Below, piece by piece: positions 1-8,129 of a stretch of DNA of 55,934 nucleotides. This DNA is from Jeotgalicoccus sp036782755 (GTDB lineage: Bacteria; Bacillota; Bacilli; Staphylococcales; Salinicoccaceae). A program made the position numbers and the translations under genes. Within the stretch, counting starts at the first letter, position 1. Each line of letters opens with the position of its first letter. Below the pieces are notes generated by a model. It searched no databases and had not been told where the DNA came from. It was given only the letters and a program-made list of their open reading frames with translations. The DNA lies in contig DAIPYL010000006.1 in NCBI GenBank assembly GCA_036782755.1, forward strand, positions 1 through 55,934. The letters are read 5' to 3'.

Positions 1-75
1 TAGAACTTCCAAACTCTCCGGATTCCTATGATGAGCGTTCATAGAACTTCCAAACACTACCCCTGCACAAAAAAA

Positions 76-98
76 CGGAAAACCCCTCAGGTTCTCCG
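76..98 (-). terminator. Rho-independent terminator of the his operon
   Basis: Read on the minus strand, CGGAGAACC pairs with GGTTTTCCG (one G-U pair) and is followed directly by a run of seven T. It lies about 20 bases beyond the hisIE stop codon, so it should end the his transcript. Confidence 0.8.
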
Positions 99-118
99 CT
101 TCACTCTTCACATCAACT

Positions 119-742
119 CTACCACTTCTCTATATCGTCACGAATACTGTATTCCTGTTTTTCACCGTGCCGCTCTTCAAGTTTATTCTCGACGTCTTTC
201 AGCGATACGCCTTCATTATTCAGCATCACCAGCATGTGATACAGAAGATCACTCGTCTCATCGACAAGTTCCTGTTTATCTTTATTTTTCGCAGCGATAA
301 TAACTTCCGTCATCTCTTCACCGCATTTTTTCAGGATTTTATCGGTGCCTTTATCGATTAAATATTTAGTGTAAGATCCTTCTTCAGGTTTCTGAATTTT
401 GTTCTGTACTGTGCGCTCCAGCGTCTGCAGGCTGAAATAGTCATCGTTAAAACAGCTTTGTGTGCCTGTGTGGCATGTTGGACCGTGCGGCACAACTTCT
501 ATCAGCAGTGCGTCCTGATCGCAGTCCAGCTGCATTGAAACAACTTCCTGCACGTTACCGCTCGATTCACCTTTTTTCCATAATCGTTCTTTGGAACGCG
601 AGTAAAACCAGACGACATTGTCTGTTTTCGTTTTCTCAAAAGCTTCTTTATTCATAAAGCCGTTCATCAGCACCTGCTTTGTATTCGTATCCTGCAATAT
701 GACTGACAGCAGCCCGTTATTTTTACTGAAATCCGGTTTCAC
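119..742 (-). CDS. hisIE: Bifunctional phosphoribosyl-AMP cyclohydrolase / phosphoribosyl-ATP pyrophosphatase
   Basis: This cytoplasmic enzyme carries out steps two and three of histidine synthesis: it hydrolyses PR-ATP to PR-AMP and opens the ring to give ProFAR. The N-terminal HisI half (about residues 1-110) shows the WFYSRSKERLWKKGESSGN block, the metal-binding CDQDA stretch and the GPTCHTG..SCF cysteines. The C-terminal HisE half (about 115-207) shows the KYLIDKGTDKILKKCGEE helix and EVIIAAKN. At 207 residues it has the usual size of the fused form. It is the last gene of the his operon, touches hisF at one base, and is followed by a terminator. Confidence 0.95.
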   Translation of the reverse strand: MKPDFSKNNGLLSVILQDTNTKQVLMNGFMNKEAFEKTKTDNVVWFYSRSKERLWKKGESSGNVQEVVSMQLDCDQDALLIEVVPHGPTCHTGTQSCFNDDYFSLQTLERTVQNKIQKPEEGSYTKYLIDKGTDKILKKCGEEMTEVIIAAKNKDKQELVDETSDLLYHMLVMLNNEGVSLKDVENKLEERHGEKQEYSIRDDIEKW

Positions 743-1500
743 TACACATGCACCTCGAATCCATCGTCGGCGAGTGCCTGTTTTAATTCGCCAATCTGCA
801 CTTCTTCTCTATGGAATATTGATGCTGCAAGTCCTGCAGCTACTTTCGTTCTGCCGAACAGGTCTTTAAAGTGACCGATGCTGCCGGCACCGCCGCTCGC
901 AATAACAGGAATGCTGACCATGTCTGCTGCCTGTTCTAAAAACTCAAGATCGAAGCCGCTCTTCACACCGTCATGGTCCATGCTTGTAATCAGCAGTGCT
1001 CCCGCTCCGAGCTGTTCGCACTCAGCTATCCACTCTGCTGCTTTTTTATCTGCACGTTTCGTACCGCCGTGTGTATAGACATAGTAGTCTTCAAGGTCAT
1101 TGCTGAACTTGACATCTACAGCAATAACAATACTTTCACTGCCAAATTCTTCTGCTGCTTCACGGATAAACTCGGGGTTGGATAATGCTGCAGAGTTAAT
1201 GCTGACTTTATCAGCTCCTGCTTCAAGCAGCTGTTTAATATCATCTTTTGTTTTGATACCGCCGCCGATTGTCAGGGGAATTGATAACACGCTTGCTGTT
1301 TTGCGAATCGCATCAAGCATCAGTGCGTGGCCTTCCTGAGTTTTCGAGATATCCAGGAAGACAAGTTCATCTGCACCTTCTTCGTTATATCTTTCAGCAA
1401 GCTCCGCCGGTTTGCCGATGTGCTGCAGGTCGACGAAGTTAACACCTTTAACTACTGCACCGTCTTTAACGTCGAGACATGGTATTATTTTTTTCTGCAT
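742..1500 (-). CDS. hisF: Imidazole glycerol phosphate synthase cyclase subunit HisF
   Basis: HisF is the cyclase half of IGP synthase. It condenses PRFAR with ammonia to give imidazole glycerol phosphate and AICAR. The 252-residue (beta/alpha)8 barrel shows the catalytic aspartate in CLDVKDG (about D10), the second in IAVDVKF (about D130), and phosphate loops GGGIKT and ASGGAGS. It overlaps hisA and hisIE by one base each, so it is translationally coupled. Its usual glutaminase partner HisH is not encoded in this operon, so the ammonia source is open: a distant hisH, or free ammonia. Confidence 0.96.
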   Translation of the reverse strand: MQKKIIPCLDVKDGAVVKGVNFVDLQHIGKPAELAERYNEEGADELVFLDISKTQEGHALMLDAIRKTASVLSIPLTIGGGIKTKDDIKQLLEAGADKVSINSAALSNPEFIREAAEEFGSESIVIAVDVKFSNDLEDYYVYTHGGTKRADKKAAEWIAECEQLGAGALLITSMDHDGVKSGFDLEFLEQAADMVSIPVIASGGAGSIGHFKDLFGRTKVAAGLAASIFHREEVQIGELKQALADDGFEVHV

Positions 1501-2201
1501 TATTCAATCCCCTCCCAAAATTCATCAGTGTGACTGGATTTACCTACGATTGCCTCGGTTATGCCAAGACTCTCCAGCTTATCAAGATCTGCTTTATTTC
1601 TTACACCGCCGCTTGCGACTACTTTATGACGGGTTAAATCGTTAATTCGTGCTGTATTTTCAAAGTTCGGCCCAAGTCCCATACCGTCTTTATTTATATC
1701 CGTATAGATAATTCCGGCCAGGTCCAATGCTTCGATTTCAGCTAAGTATTCATCTATTTTAACGCCGCTGTTTTCAGTCCATCCATTAATGTAAATGTCA
1801 TCTTCCTTTGCATCCACGCCCACGAATATTTTCCCGGGAAATTTTTTAACCGCTTCAATCAGCCACGGCACATCAATAATTGCACGTGTGCCGAGTATAA
1901 AATACTCAACGCCCATTTCATGATACTTCCTGATTGTTTCAAGTGAACGCAGCCCGCCGCCGATTTCAAGCGGCAGTGAAGACAGCTCTGACAGTTTTTT
2001 TACAAGATTCGATTCCAGCGCTTCCTGTTTCAGTGCACCCATTAAATCAACGACGTGAATTCTCGTTACCGATTTATATCCTGCATAGAACTCGAGTGCT
2101 TCTTCAGGCGTTCTTTTCATCTGTGATTTTTTCTCGTAATCCCCTTGTGACAAACGGACGTTCTGACCGTCAATTAAATCTATCGCCGGAATAATATTCA
2201 T
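1500..2201 (-). CDS. hisA: ProFAR isomerase HisA
   Basis: 1-(5-phosphoribosyl)-5-[(5-phosphoribosylamino)methylideneamino]imidazole-4-carboxamide isomerase makes PRFAR, the substrate of HisF. It is a (beta/alpha)8 barrel of 233 residues with the general acid/base aspartates in PAIDLIDG (D8) and YTDINKDGM, plus phosphate loops GGGLRS and ASGGVRN. A good ribosome site (AAAAGGGAG) lies upstream. The 47-base gap to hisB is the widest inside the operon and is the place where hisH commonly sits in related operons. Confidence 0.95.
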   Translation of the reverse strand: MNIIPAIDLIDGQNVRLSQGDYEKKSQMKRTPEEALEFYAGYKSVTRIHVVDLMGALKQEALESNLVKKLSELSSLPLEIGGGLRSLETIRKYHEMGVEYFILGTRAIIDVPWLIEAVKKFPGKIFVGVDAKEDDIYINGWTENSGVKIDEYLAEIEALDLAGIIYTDINKDGMGLGPNFENTARINDLTRHKVVASGGVRNKADLDKLESLGITEAIVGKSSHTDEFWEGIE

Positions 2202-2248
2202 GTGAAAACTCCCTTTTCCTATGCTGTTTTAATCTGTATATTATTACT

Positions 2249-2833
2249 CTACTCAATAACACCTTTTGAAGAAGGCACGCCACTTTCCGATGACTGCAGT
2301 GCAATCTTCAGGCTGCGTGCAAAGCCTTTGAATATCGCTTCGATTTCATGATGTGAGTTGCCTGTTTTTAAAAGATCGATATGCAGTGTCATTCTCGAGT
2401 TCATTGCGACTGCATTAAAGAACTCTTCTGTAAGTTCCGTATCAAAGTCGCCGACTTTCTCTCTCGAAATAACTGCATTAAAGCTGAGGTGAGGTCTGCC
2501 TGATAAATCAAGCACGACACGTGCAAGTGATTCGTCCATCGGCAGGTACATTGAACCGTAGCGCTGATAGCTTTCTTTTTCAGCATACAGCTCTCTCAGC
2601 AGCTGACCGAGCACTATACCGATATCTTCAACAGTGTGGTGACCGTCAACGTATAGATCACCTTCCGCCTTAATATTTACGTACAGTTCCGAGTGAAAAC
2701 TGAACAGTGTCAGCATGTGGTCAAAAAATCCGATGCCCGTATCTATTTCAGACTCTTTAAAGTCCTTTTCATCATCTATTTCAACACTTAATTTTGTCTC
2801 TTTCGTTTCTCTGTCTTTGCTGTACCTAGTCAT
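2249..2833 (-). CDS. hisB: Imidazoleglycerol-phosphate dehydratase HisB
   Basis: This enzyme dehydrates imidazole glycerol phosphate to imidazole acetol phosphate using Mn2+. The 194-residue monofunctional form shows both metal-binding repeats, DGHHTVEDIGIVLGQ and GNSHHEIEAIFKGFAR. There is no fused histidinol-phosphate phosphatase domain, and no such phosphatase gene is seen in this window, so that step must be encoded elsewhere. The start overlaps the end of hisC by eight bases. Confidence 0.95.
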   Translation of the reverse strand: MTRYSKDRETKETKLSVEIDDEKDFKESEIDTGIGFFDHMLTLFSFHSELYVNIKAEGDLYVDGHHTVEDIGIVLGQLLRELYAEKESYQRYGSMYLPMDESLARVVLDLSGRPHLSFNAVISREKVGDFDTELTEEFFNAVAMNSRMTLHIDLLKTGNSHHEIEAIFKGFARSLKIALQSSESGVPSSKGVIE

Positions 2834-3812
2834 ACGATTTACCCCACTCTGTAATCAGTTCTTTCAGTCTCGGATACTCATCTTCATCGATAATTGAAAA
2901 ACGTGCGGCATTTTTTAAATTCGGTTCATCGTACACTCTGCCCCTGTAGCCATTTTTATAAAGATATTCATATAAATCTTTCGCTTTGTCACCGTAAGTA
3001 AATACAAAGTTTGTATGCGTGGGTTTAATTTTAATGTGGCGGCGCACTGTTTCAAATGCGTCAGCAAGCGACTGCTGCAGTTTCTTCTGGTATTCAAACC
3101 AGCCGTTCAACTGAGCCTCATTGCCGAGTAATTCACTGCCCAAATTTAAAGTTAAACTGTTTAACGGATACGGGTGATTAATTCTCGTAATCGTTTCATA
3201 AGTTTTTCCTTTTGCGATAACGATACCGATTCTTAAGCCTGCCAGACCGTATACTTTGCTCATCGTACGGACGATAATGATGTGCTCGCCTTCCGGTACC
3301 GGGTGATCCAGTGCAAATTCACCGTATGCTTCATCAATTACTAAGTATCCTCCAATCGATTTCATTGCATCCGCAAGCTCATTAATAAAATGACTCGGCA
3401 GCAGTACGCCTGTCGGATTATGCGGATTGGAAATAAAGAATACCGATGGTTTCTTAGCTTTAATTTCACTGATTGTTAAATCATAATCGAACGAATAATC
3501 TTCACGGGACGGTACTGAGTAATACCGGAATCCCACCTGATTGGTATAAATCTGATACATGAAAAAGTCCGGATTCAGTGACATTACACCATTTTTCCCC
3601 AGTGTCATAATAATTTTCTGCAGCCATTCATCCGAACCATTTGCCACTTCAATGTTTTCCGGTGAAAAACCGTTACGTTCTGCATACAGTCTTTTGAAAC
3701 GTGTCAGTTCCTCTTCCGGATACACTTCAATATTTGTACGGTTGACCGCCTTAATAATCTGTTCTTTTGAAAGAGGTGACTTCGGTGAAGTATTTCTGTC
3801 CATACTGATCAT
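2826..3812 (-). CDS. hisC: Histidinol-phosphate aminotransferase HisC
   Basis: A PLP-dependent class I/II aminotransferase that converts imidazole acetol phosphate and glutamate to histidinol phosphate. The 328-residue protein shows the NPHNPTG substrate/PLP loop, the DEAYGEF aspartate, the Schiff-base lysine in RTMSKVYGLAGLRIG, and the C-terminal RFSI arginine. It lies one base downstream of hisD and overlaps hisB. Its placement inside the his operon supports HisC over related aromatic aminotransferases. Confidence 0.92.
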   Translation of the reverse strand: MISMDRNTSPKSPLSKEQIIKAVNRTNIEVYPEEELTRFKRLYAERNGFSPENIEVANGSDEWLQKIIMTLGKNGVMSLNPDFFMYQIYTNQVGFRYYSVPSREDYSFDYDLTISEIKAKKPSVFFISNPHNPTGVLLPSHFINELADAMKSIGGYLVIDEAYGEFALDHPVPEGEHIIIVRTMSKVYGLAGLRIGIVIAKGKTYETITRINHPYPLNSLTLNLGSELLGNEAQLNGWFEYQKKLQQSLADAFETVRRHIKIKPTHTNFVFTYGDKAKDLYEYLYKNGYRGRVYDEPNLKNAARFSIIDEDEYPRLKELITEWGKSYD

Positions 3813-3813
3813 A

Positions 3814-5046
3814 TTATCGCTCCGTTCTAATATTTAATGACTCGTAGTGCGCATCGAGTCCTTCCTTTTGTGCAATTGTCTTCGCAGCTTCTGCGATATT
3901 ATTGTATGTTCCCTCTTTTAGATTAATCACTGCATGACTTGTTAAAAAATCATTAACATTCAGTCCATGACTGAAACGTCCGGTCTGATTCGTCGGCAGC
4001 ACGTGTGAAGGACCTGCTGCATAGTCACCAATTGCTTCCGGTGAGTATTTGCCGATAAAGACCGCGCCTGCATAACGGATTTTGCGGCTGATATTCTGTT
4101 CATCAGCATGCTGGATTGATACGTGTTCCGGTGCAATGAAGTTAATTACATCTATCAGTGCTTCTCGTGTATCTGCAATTTGATAATGATTGTTTTTCAG
4201 CGATTCACGAATAACGTCTGCCCTTACCTGAGAGCTGATTAAACGGTCCACCTCACTTTGAATACCTTCAATAACTTCCTGATTATCTGCGAGCAGGAAA
4301 GTCCGTGCATTCACATCGTGTTCCGCCTGGGCAAAAATATCGTAAGCGACTGCTGTATAGTCCGCGGATTCATCGACGTACAGTAAAATTTCGCTTGGGC
4401 CGGCAATCATATCGATACCGACATCTCCAAATACTTGTTTTTTCGCAAGAGCAACGTACTTATTTCCGGGCCCGACGATTTTATCGACCTTCTTAATAGA
4501 CTCTGTACCGTATGCAAGCGCTGCGATGGCCTGAGCGCCGCCCACAGTATAAACCTCGGTCACGCCTGCAAGATACAGGGCGGCGAATGTAATGTTGTCT
4601 TCTGTGAAAGTTGGCGTTACAGCAACGATATTTCCGACACCTGCCGCTGTTGCCGGAACTGCTGTCATCAGTACACTTGAAGGGTATAACGCTGTCCCTC
4701 CCGGAATGTAAATACCGATACGTTCAAGCGGATGATAGACATAAGAGAATTCACCATCTTCGAAGTCTTTATATTTTATTGACTGCTGATAATCGGCAAT
4801 ACGTTCTTTTATAAGTATCAGCGAATTTTGTTCGTCAATACTTAAATTATCAAAACTATTTTTCAATTTTTCTGCAGGCACTTTAAAATCTTCGATTTTC
4901 TGGCCATCGAACTGTGCTGTGTATTTTTTTAGTGCATCATCTTTATTCTGTTTTACGTCTTCTATTATAGAAAGCACATTATCGAGGCTTTCTTTATCTG
5001 TGCTGTCATCAGCTGTAAAATTTTGTTTAAAGGTCTCCGCATTCAT
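3814..5046 (-). CDS. hisD: Histidinol dehydrogenase HisD
   Basis: A zinc enzyme that oxidises histidinol to histidine in two NAD-dependent steps. The 410-residue protein shows the family signature region IAGPSEILLYVDESADYTAVAYDIFAQAEHD split over about residues 215-245, the FIAPEHVSI segment with the catalytic Glu-His pair, and GDYAAGPSHVLPT. It overlaps hisG by four bases (ATGA junction). Confidence 0.96.
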   Translation of the reverse strand: MNAETFKQNFTADDSTDKESLDNVLSIIEDVKQNKDDALKKYTAQFDGQKIEDFKVPAEKLKNSFDNLSIDEQNSLILIKERIADYQQSIKYKDFEDGEFSYVYHPLERIGIYIPGGTALYPSSVLMTAVPATAAGVGNIVAVTPTFTEDNITFAALYLAGVTEVYTVGGAQAIAALAYGTESIKKVDKIVGPGNKYVALAKKQVFGDVGIDMIAGPSEILLYVDESADYTAVAYDIFAQAEHDVNARTFLLADNQEVIEGIQSEVDRLISSQVRADVIRESLKNNHYQIADTREALIDVINFIAPEHVSIQHADEQNISRKIRYAGAVFIGKYSPEAIGDYAAGPSHVLPTNQTGRFSHGLNVNDFLTSHAVINLKEGTYNNIAEAAKTIAQKEGLDAHYESLNIRTER

Positions 5047-5648
5047 TCAATCACTCCAATTTCGCTTAAAAATTCATAGATGCTGTCTTCTTTCGTATAA
5101 AACGTCTGCTTATTCGCAATCAGACGCGCCTGGACGTCGAGAATCTTTTCGTATTCAATCAGACCATTATCACGCAGCGTGTTCCCTGTCTGCACGATAT
5201 CCACAATACCGTCTGCCAGACCGAGAATCGGTGCAAGTTCCACTGAACCGTTTAAATGAATCAGCGATACCGGCTGCTGCTGGTCGTTAAAATATTTGCG
5301 CGCTATATTTGTATATTTGGAAGCTACTGTGTTGAAGTGCTCAACATCCGGAGGCCCCGCTATTGCAAAATGGCATTTACCAAATGGAAGACCCGATACA
5401 TTTAAGTAGCTGAACACTTCTTCTTCAATAATATCACTGCCGACTATACCGATATCTGCAACGCCGCGTTCCACATAAACAGGAACGTCAGGTCCTTTTG
5501 CAAAGATAAAGCGAATGTCATCCACAATTGTATAGAGTGCACGTGATTCATCTTTTAATACTTTACTGTATTTATACAGTTCATATTTCTCCAGATATGA
5601 AACGAAATCATCAAACAAACGTCCTTTGGATAATGCTACTGTAATCAT
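5043..5648 (-). CDS. hisG: ATP phosphoribosyltransferase, short-form catalytic subunit HisG
   Basis: HisG joins ATP and PRPP, the first committed step of histidine synthesis. At 201 residues it is the short form that lacks the C-terminal regulatory domain and needs HisZ for activity and feedback control. Recognisable blocks are ALSKGRLF at the N-terminus, the VYVERGVADIGIVG strand-turn and the PRPP-binding LADGIVDIVQTGNTLRDNGL loop. It overlaps hisZ and hisD by four bases each. Confidence 0.96.
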   Translation of the reverse strand: MITVALSKGRLFDDFVSYLEKYELYKYSKVLKDESRALYTIVDDIRFIFAKGPDVPVYVERGVADIGIVGSDIIEEEVFSYLNVSGLPFGKCHFAIAGPPDVEHFNTVASKYTNIARKYFNDQQQPVSLIHLNGSVELAPILGLADGIVDIVQTGNTLRDNGLIEYEKILDVQARLIANKQTFYTKEDSIYEFLSEIGVIE

Positions 5649-6451
5649 AAAATCCCTCCGTCTGTCAGGTTTAATGCGATGCCGAATGCATTGCTGTTAT
5701 ACTCTCCACCGCTTAATATTGCTGAGTTGGAATTTAAAAATGCCTGGAAATATAAACCATTATAATAATTTTGCGGTGAACGGAAAGACAGATCCAGAAT
5801 GAATTTTGTTTCTTCTTCGTCCATTTTTTCTTTTAAATGTGCAATTGCCTGCATCACTTCTGTATCTCCAAAAATGCTGCTGACCATTTTAAACTGATCG
5901 CTGACTTTCGCACTCATGATTTTATATAAGTCGTGATTTTTGCCGAGCAGTTCACGAAGTTCTGAAATGTTTTTTGTATAGATGAGCTGACGCATTGTAT
6001 CCGGCAGATTATATTTTTCAATAAATAAATCAATCAGCTGATCATTATTTATAACCAGGGTTTTAATTGATGTTTTTGCACATTCTTCAACAAAATTCAT
6101 ATGCATTAAAAGTGCATTTATAATGTCCTCTTCCTCGGCTTTATAAATTTCGACACCAGCCTGATAGAAAGATTCGTTCTCTCTGACAACCGGTCCAAAA
6201 TAACCGAAACGTGTATCGTCTGAATAGAAGTTGCTGTTGAAATTCAGCAGCGTCCGAGTCCAGTCGCTGCGGATCGCATACATTGCATTATTTCTTTCAA
6301 ATACGACACTCGTCGGGTGATGGTATTTATCATCCATGGAAAAAGGTTCTATCATGTTCATATCAACCAGGGTGTAACCTGTTTCGTCGAGGAGTCCCAT
6401 ATATTTCTCTCCAAGAGCGAGTCTTTGCAAAATGAATTTGTTGTTTGTCAT
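5645..6451 (-). CDS. hisZ: ATP phosphoribosyltransferase regulatory subunit HisZ
   Basis: HisZ is a catalytically inactive paralogue of histidyl-tRNA synthetase that forms the hetero-octamer with short HisG. At 268 residues it is shorter than the roughly 390-residue Bacillus type. The class II synthetase-like fold is suggested by YTLVDMNMIEPFS, the RSDWTRTLLNF motif-2-like stretch and the C-terminal LSGGEYNSN. It is the first gene of the operon. The minus-strand ribosome site AAGGAGAG lies just upstream, and a TrpR-family operator-like site overlaps its leader. Confidence 0.9.
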   Translation of the reverse strand: MTNNKFILQRLALGEKYMGLLDETGYTLVDMNMIEPFSMDDKYHHPTSVVFERNNAMYAIRSDWTRTLLNFNSNFYSDDTRFGYFGPVVRENESFYQAGVEIYKAEEEDIINALLMHMNFVEECAKTSIKTLVINNDQLIDLFIEKYNLPDTMRQLIYTKNISELRELLGKNHDLYKIMSAKVSDQFKMVSSIFGDTEVMQAIAHLKEKMDEEETKFILDLSFRSPQNYYNGLYFQAFLNSNSAILSGGEYNSNAFGIALNLTDGGIL

Positions 6452-6464
6452 AAATACTCTCCTT

Positions 6465-6490
6465 TAGCACTTTAGCGAGATAAAGAATTG
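6465..6490. promoter_or_regulatory. Imperfect HisR-like operator in the hisZ leader
   Basis: TAGCACTTTA, six bases, then TAAAGAATTG. The left arm matches the perfect operator at 6541-6568 in nine of ten bases, and the right arm keeps TAAAG, with the same six-base spacer. It sits directly upstream of the hisZ ribosome site, where a bound repressor would block the his operon. Confidence 0.6.
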
Positions 6491-6540
6491 CCAATAAATA
6501 AAATAGTAACAAAAATAATTCATATACACAACCATTTTCT

Positions 6541-6568
6541 TTATCACTTTAGTATGTTAAAGTGATAA
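6541..6568. promoter_or_regulatory. Perfect inverted repeat operator between hisZ and the TrpR-family regulator
   Basis: TTATCACTTTA, six bases, then TAAAGTGATAA: eleven-base arms that are exact reverse complements. It lies in the divergent promoter region, 28 bases before the regulator start at 6596. I infer it is the binding site of the adjacent TrpR/YerC-type protein, giving autoregulation and control of the his genes. Confidence 0.75.
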
Positions 6569-6595
6569 TACAATTATTTTTACGGAGTTGAGGCT

Positions 6596-6883
6596 ATGCA
6601 GATTGATAAGTTAAAAGGGCGGGAACTGGATGATTTGTTCGACGGAATTCTATCGTTGGAAACCAAAGAAGACTGCTATAAATTTTTTGACGATATTTGC
6701 ACTTCCAATGAACTCGTTGCATTAAAGCAGCGTTTCCAGGTTGCAAAACTTATTGATGAAGGCAAAACATATTCCAAAGTTCAGGAAAAAACGGGTGCAT
6801 CTAGCGCAACTGTATCGCGTGTCAAACGCTGTCTGGACTACGGCAGTGAAGGCTACCGTACTGTTCTCGACAGAATAAAATAA
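6596..6883 (+). CDS. TrpR/YerC/YecD-family transcriptional regulator, probable histidine repressor
   Basis: A 95-residue all-helical protein with the TrpR-superfamily helix-turn-helix (KLIDEGKTYSKVQEKTG ASSATVSRVKRCLDYG, about residues 55-88). It is divergent from the his operon with 144 bases between them, and that region carries an exact palindrome plus a degenerate copy before hisZ. The related protein is called YerC in Bacillus, and next to his genes it has been proposed as HisR. The sequence shows the fold, the context and the operators. The histidine co-repressor role is inference. Ribosome site GGAG precedes the ATG. Confidence 0.85.
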   Translation: MQIDKLKGRELDDLFDGILSLETKEDCYKFFDDICTSNELVALKQRFQVAKLIDEGKTYSKVQEKTGASSATVSRVKRCLDYGSEGYRTVLDRIK

Positions 6884-6895
6884 CGCCAGGCGTTA
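6881..6895. repeat. Palindrome TAACGC-CAG-GCGTTA
   Basis: This exact 6-3-6 palindrome begins at the stop codon of the TrpR-family gene. The same arms recur at 34998-35012 and 46308-46322, each time between genes. Function unknown. Confidence 0.5.
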
Positions 6896-6907
6896 CTGCA
6901 ATTTCCA

Positions 6908-6933
6908 CAGCTGTGAACATGTGTTCACAGCTG
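6908..6933 (+). terminator. Terminator after the TrpR-family regulator
   Basis: CAGCTGTGAACA and TGTTCACAGCTG form a perfect 12-base stem around TG, followed by TTCTTTTGTTT. It lies 25 bases after the regulator stop. Confidence 0.8.
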
Positions 6934-7059
6934 TTCTTTTGTTTAGCCGCTTTTTATTTGAATTCCGGCGTGCGGATGATATATAGTGATTCAATCATTG
7001 GAACAACGCAAAATATAAGGAGTATATATAAACTCTGTCGGACTATGAGGGATATCAAA

Positions 7060-8088
7060 ATGGCTGAAAAGAAAAGATTCGCTGAAATTGACGCACTCCG
7101 CGGCATCGCTGCTATGATTGTCGTGCTTTATCACTACATTGTTTTTTATGATGAGAAATTTGGACATTTAAAAGAAAACTATATCGACATACTGTCTTTT
7201 GGACATTACGGGGTCCAGCTGTTTTTTATCATCAGCGGCTTCGTTATTTACATGTCGGTGCTAAAAGTAAAATCAACATCAGATTTTTTAACAAAAAGAG
7301 CAATACGACTTTACCCCACGTATATCTTTGCGATTGTCGTGACGGCTCTCGTTGTCGGCCTGTCATCTGTCGATACGCTTAAAACAGGTGTTATCGATAC
7401 GTTTATCAATATGACAATGTTCCAGGACTTCTTCGGCGTTAAAAACGTCGACGGCGTATACTGGTCACTCCGTGTGGAACTGACATTCTATCTGTTAATG
7501 GCACTGCTCCTGATTTTTAATCTGCAGAAGAGAGTTATGCTGTTTACCAGTATCTGGCTCGGAACATCTGCGATAATACAAATTACAAACGGTATTGCAG
7601 GTACAGAAACAACAGCATTGCTTGAGAAATTCTCCATGTCGAACTACTGTCAGATGTTTATCATCGGTATTATGTTTTACTACATTTGGCAGCACGGTAA
7701 TCATTTTAAATATTATCTGATGATAGGTGCATCACTGATATATGATTTCTCATTTGAAGGAATGACGAACGGTTTATTCACTCTATTTTTCATCGCTGTA
7801 TTTTATCTGATACTGAATGATAAAATGCAGTGGCTGAAATCCAATACGCTTGTTTATCTTGGAGCGTTATCATTCCCCTTATATTTAATTCACCAGAATA
7901 TCGGCTATGTAATTATTCAGAAACTCGAATCGCTCGGATTTCTGCATGAAGTATTTCTTGCTGTCCCGCTCGGAATCAGTCTTGCAGTCGCACATATGAT
8001 TCTTCACTATGTTGAAAAACCGAGTCACAACGTACTGTTTAAGCTTTATAAAGAAAGACAGCTGGCTATGCAGAATGTCTCGAGGTGA
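7060..8088 (+). CDS. Acyltransferase family 3 membrane protein (OafA/YrhL-like)
   Basis: An integral membrane O-acyltransferase of about 343 residues, likely acylating a cell-envelope sugar or polymer. The N-terminus has the family signature RFAEIDALRGIAAMIVVLYHY, split as the conserved LRG and the catalytic-type histidine in LYHY. Further blocks are GHYGVQLFFIISGFVI and the repeated hydrophobic helices to the C-terminus (about ten). The start at 7060 (MAEKK) was chosen because GAGGGA lies just upstream; an in-frame ATG at 6913 falls inside the preceding terminator hairpin. No extracytoplasmic SGNH domain is fused. The acyl acceptor cannot be told from the sequence. Confidence 0.85.
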   Translation: MAEKKRFAEIDALRGIAAMIVVLYHYIVFYDEKFGHLKENYIDILSFGHYGVQLFFIISGFVIYMSVLKVKSTSDFLTKRAIRLYPTYIFAIVVTALVVGLSSVDTLKTGVIDTFINMTMFQDFFGVKNVDGVYWSLRVELTFYLLMALLLIFNLQKRVMLFTSIWLGTSAIIQITNGIAGTETTALLEKFSMSNYCQMFIIGIMFYYIWQHGNHFKYYLMIGASLIYDFSFEGMTNGLFTLFFIAVFYLILNDKMQWLKSNTLVYLGALSFPLYLIHQNIGYVIIQKLESLGFLHEVFLAVPLGISLAVAHMILHYVEKPSHNVLFKLYKERQLAMQNVSR

Positions 8089-8095
8089 AAAAATT

Positions 8096-8117
8096 AGACG
8101 CCCGATTTCGGACGTCT
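8096..8117. terminator. Bidirectional terminator
   Basis: AGACGCCCGA-TT-TCGGACGTCT stem with one mismatch, A-rich on the left and a T-run on the right. It serves the acyltransferase (+) and the PepSY lipoprotein (-), which converge here. Confidence 0.8.
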
Positions 8118-8129
8118 TTTTTGCATTTA

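Noticed and set aside
1..55. Start or end of a CRISPR array.
   Set aside because: The repeat is only 14 bases with a 41-base period and just two copies; no cas gene is near.
6452..6595. Histidine T-box leader before hisZ.
   Set aside because: The divergent gap is only 144 bases, with the hisZ ribosome site close to a palindrome; no specifier loop or T-box consensus sequence was found.
6913..7059. N-terminal extension of the acyltransferase starting at 6913.
   Set aside because: That ATG lies inside a strong terminator hairpin and lacks a ribosome site, whereas GAGGGA precedes the ATG at 7060.
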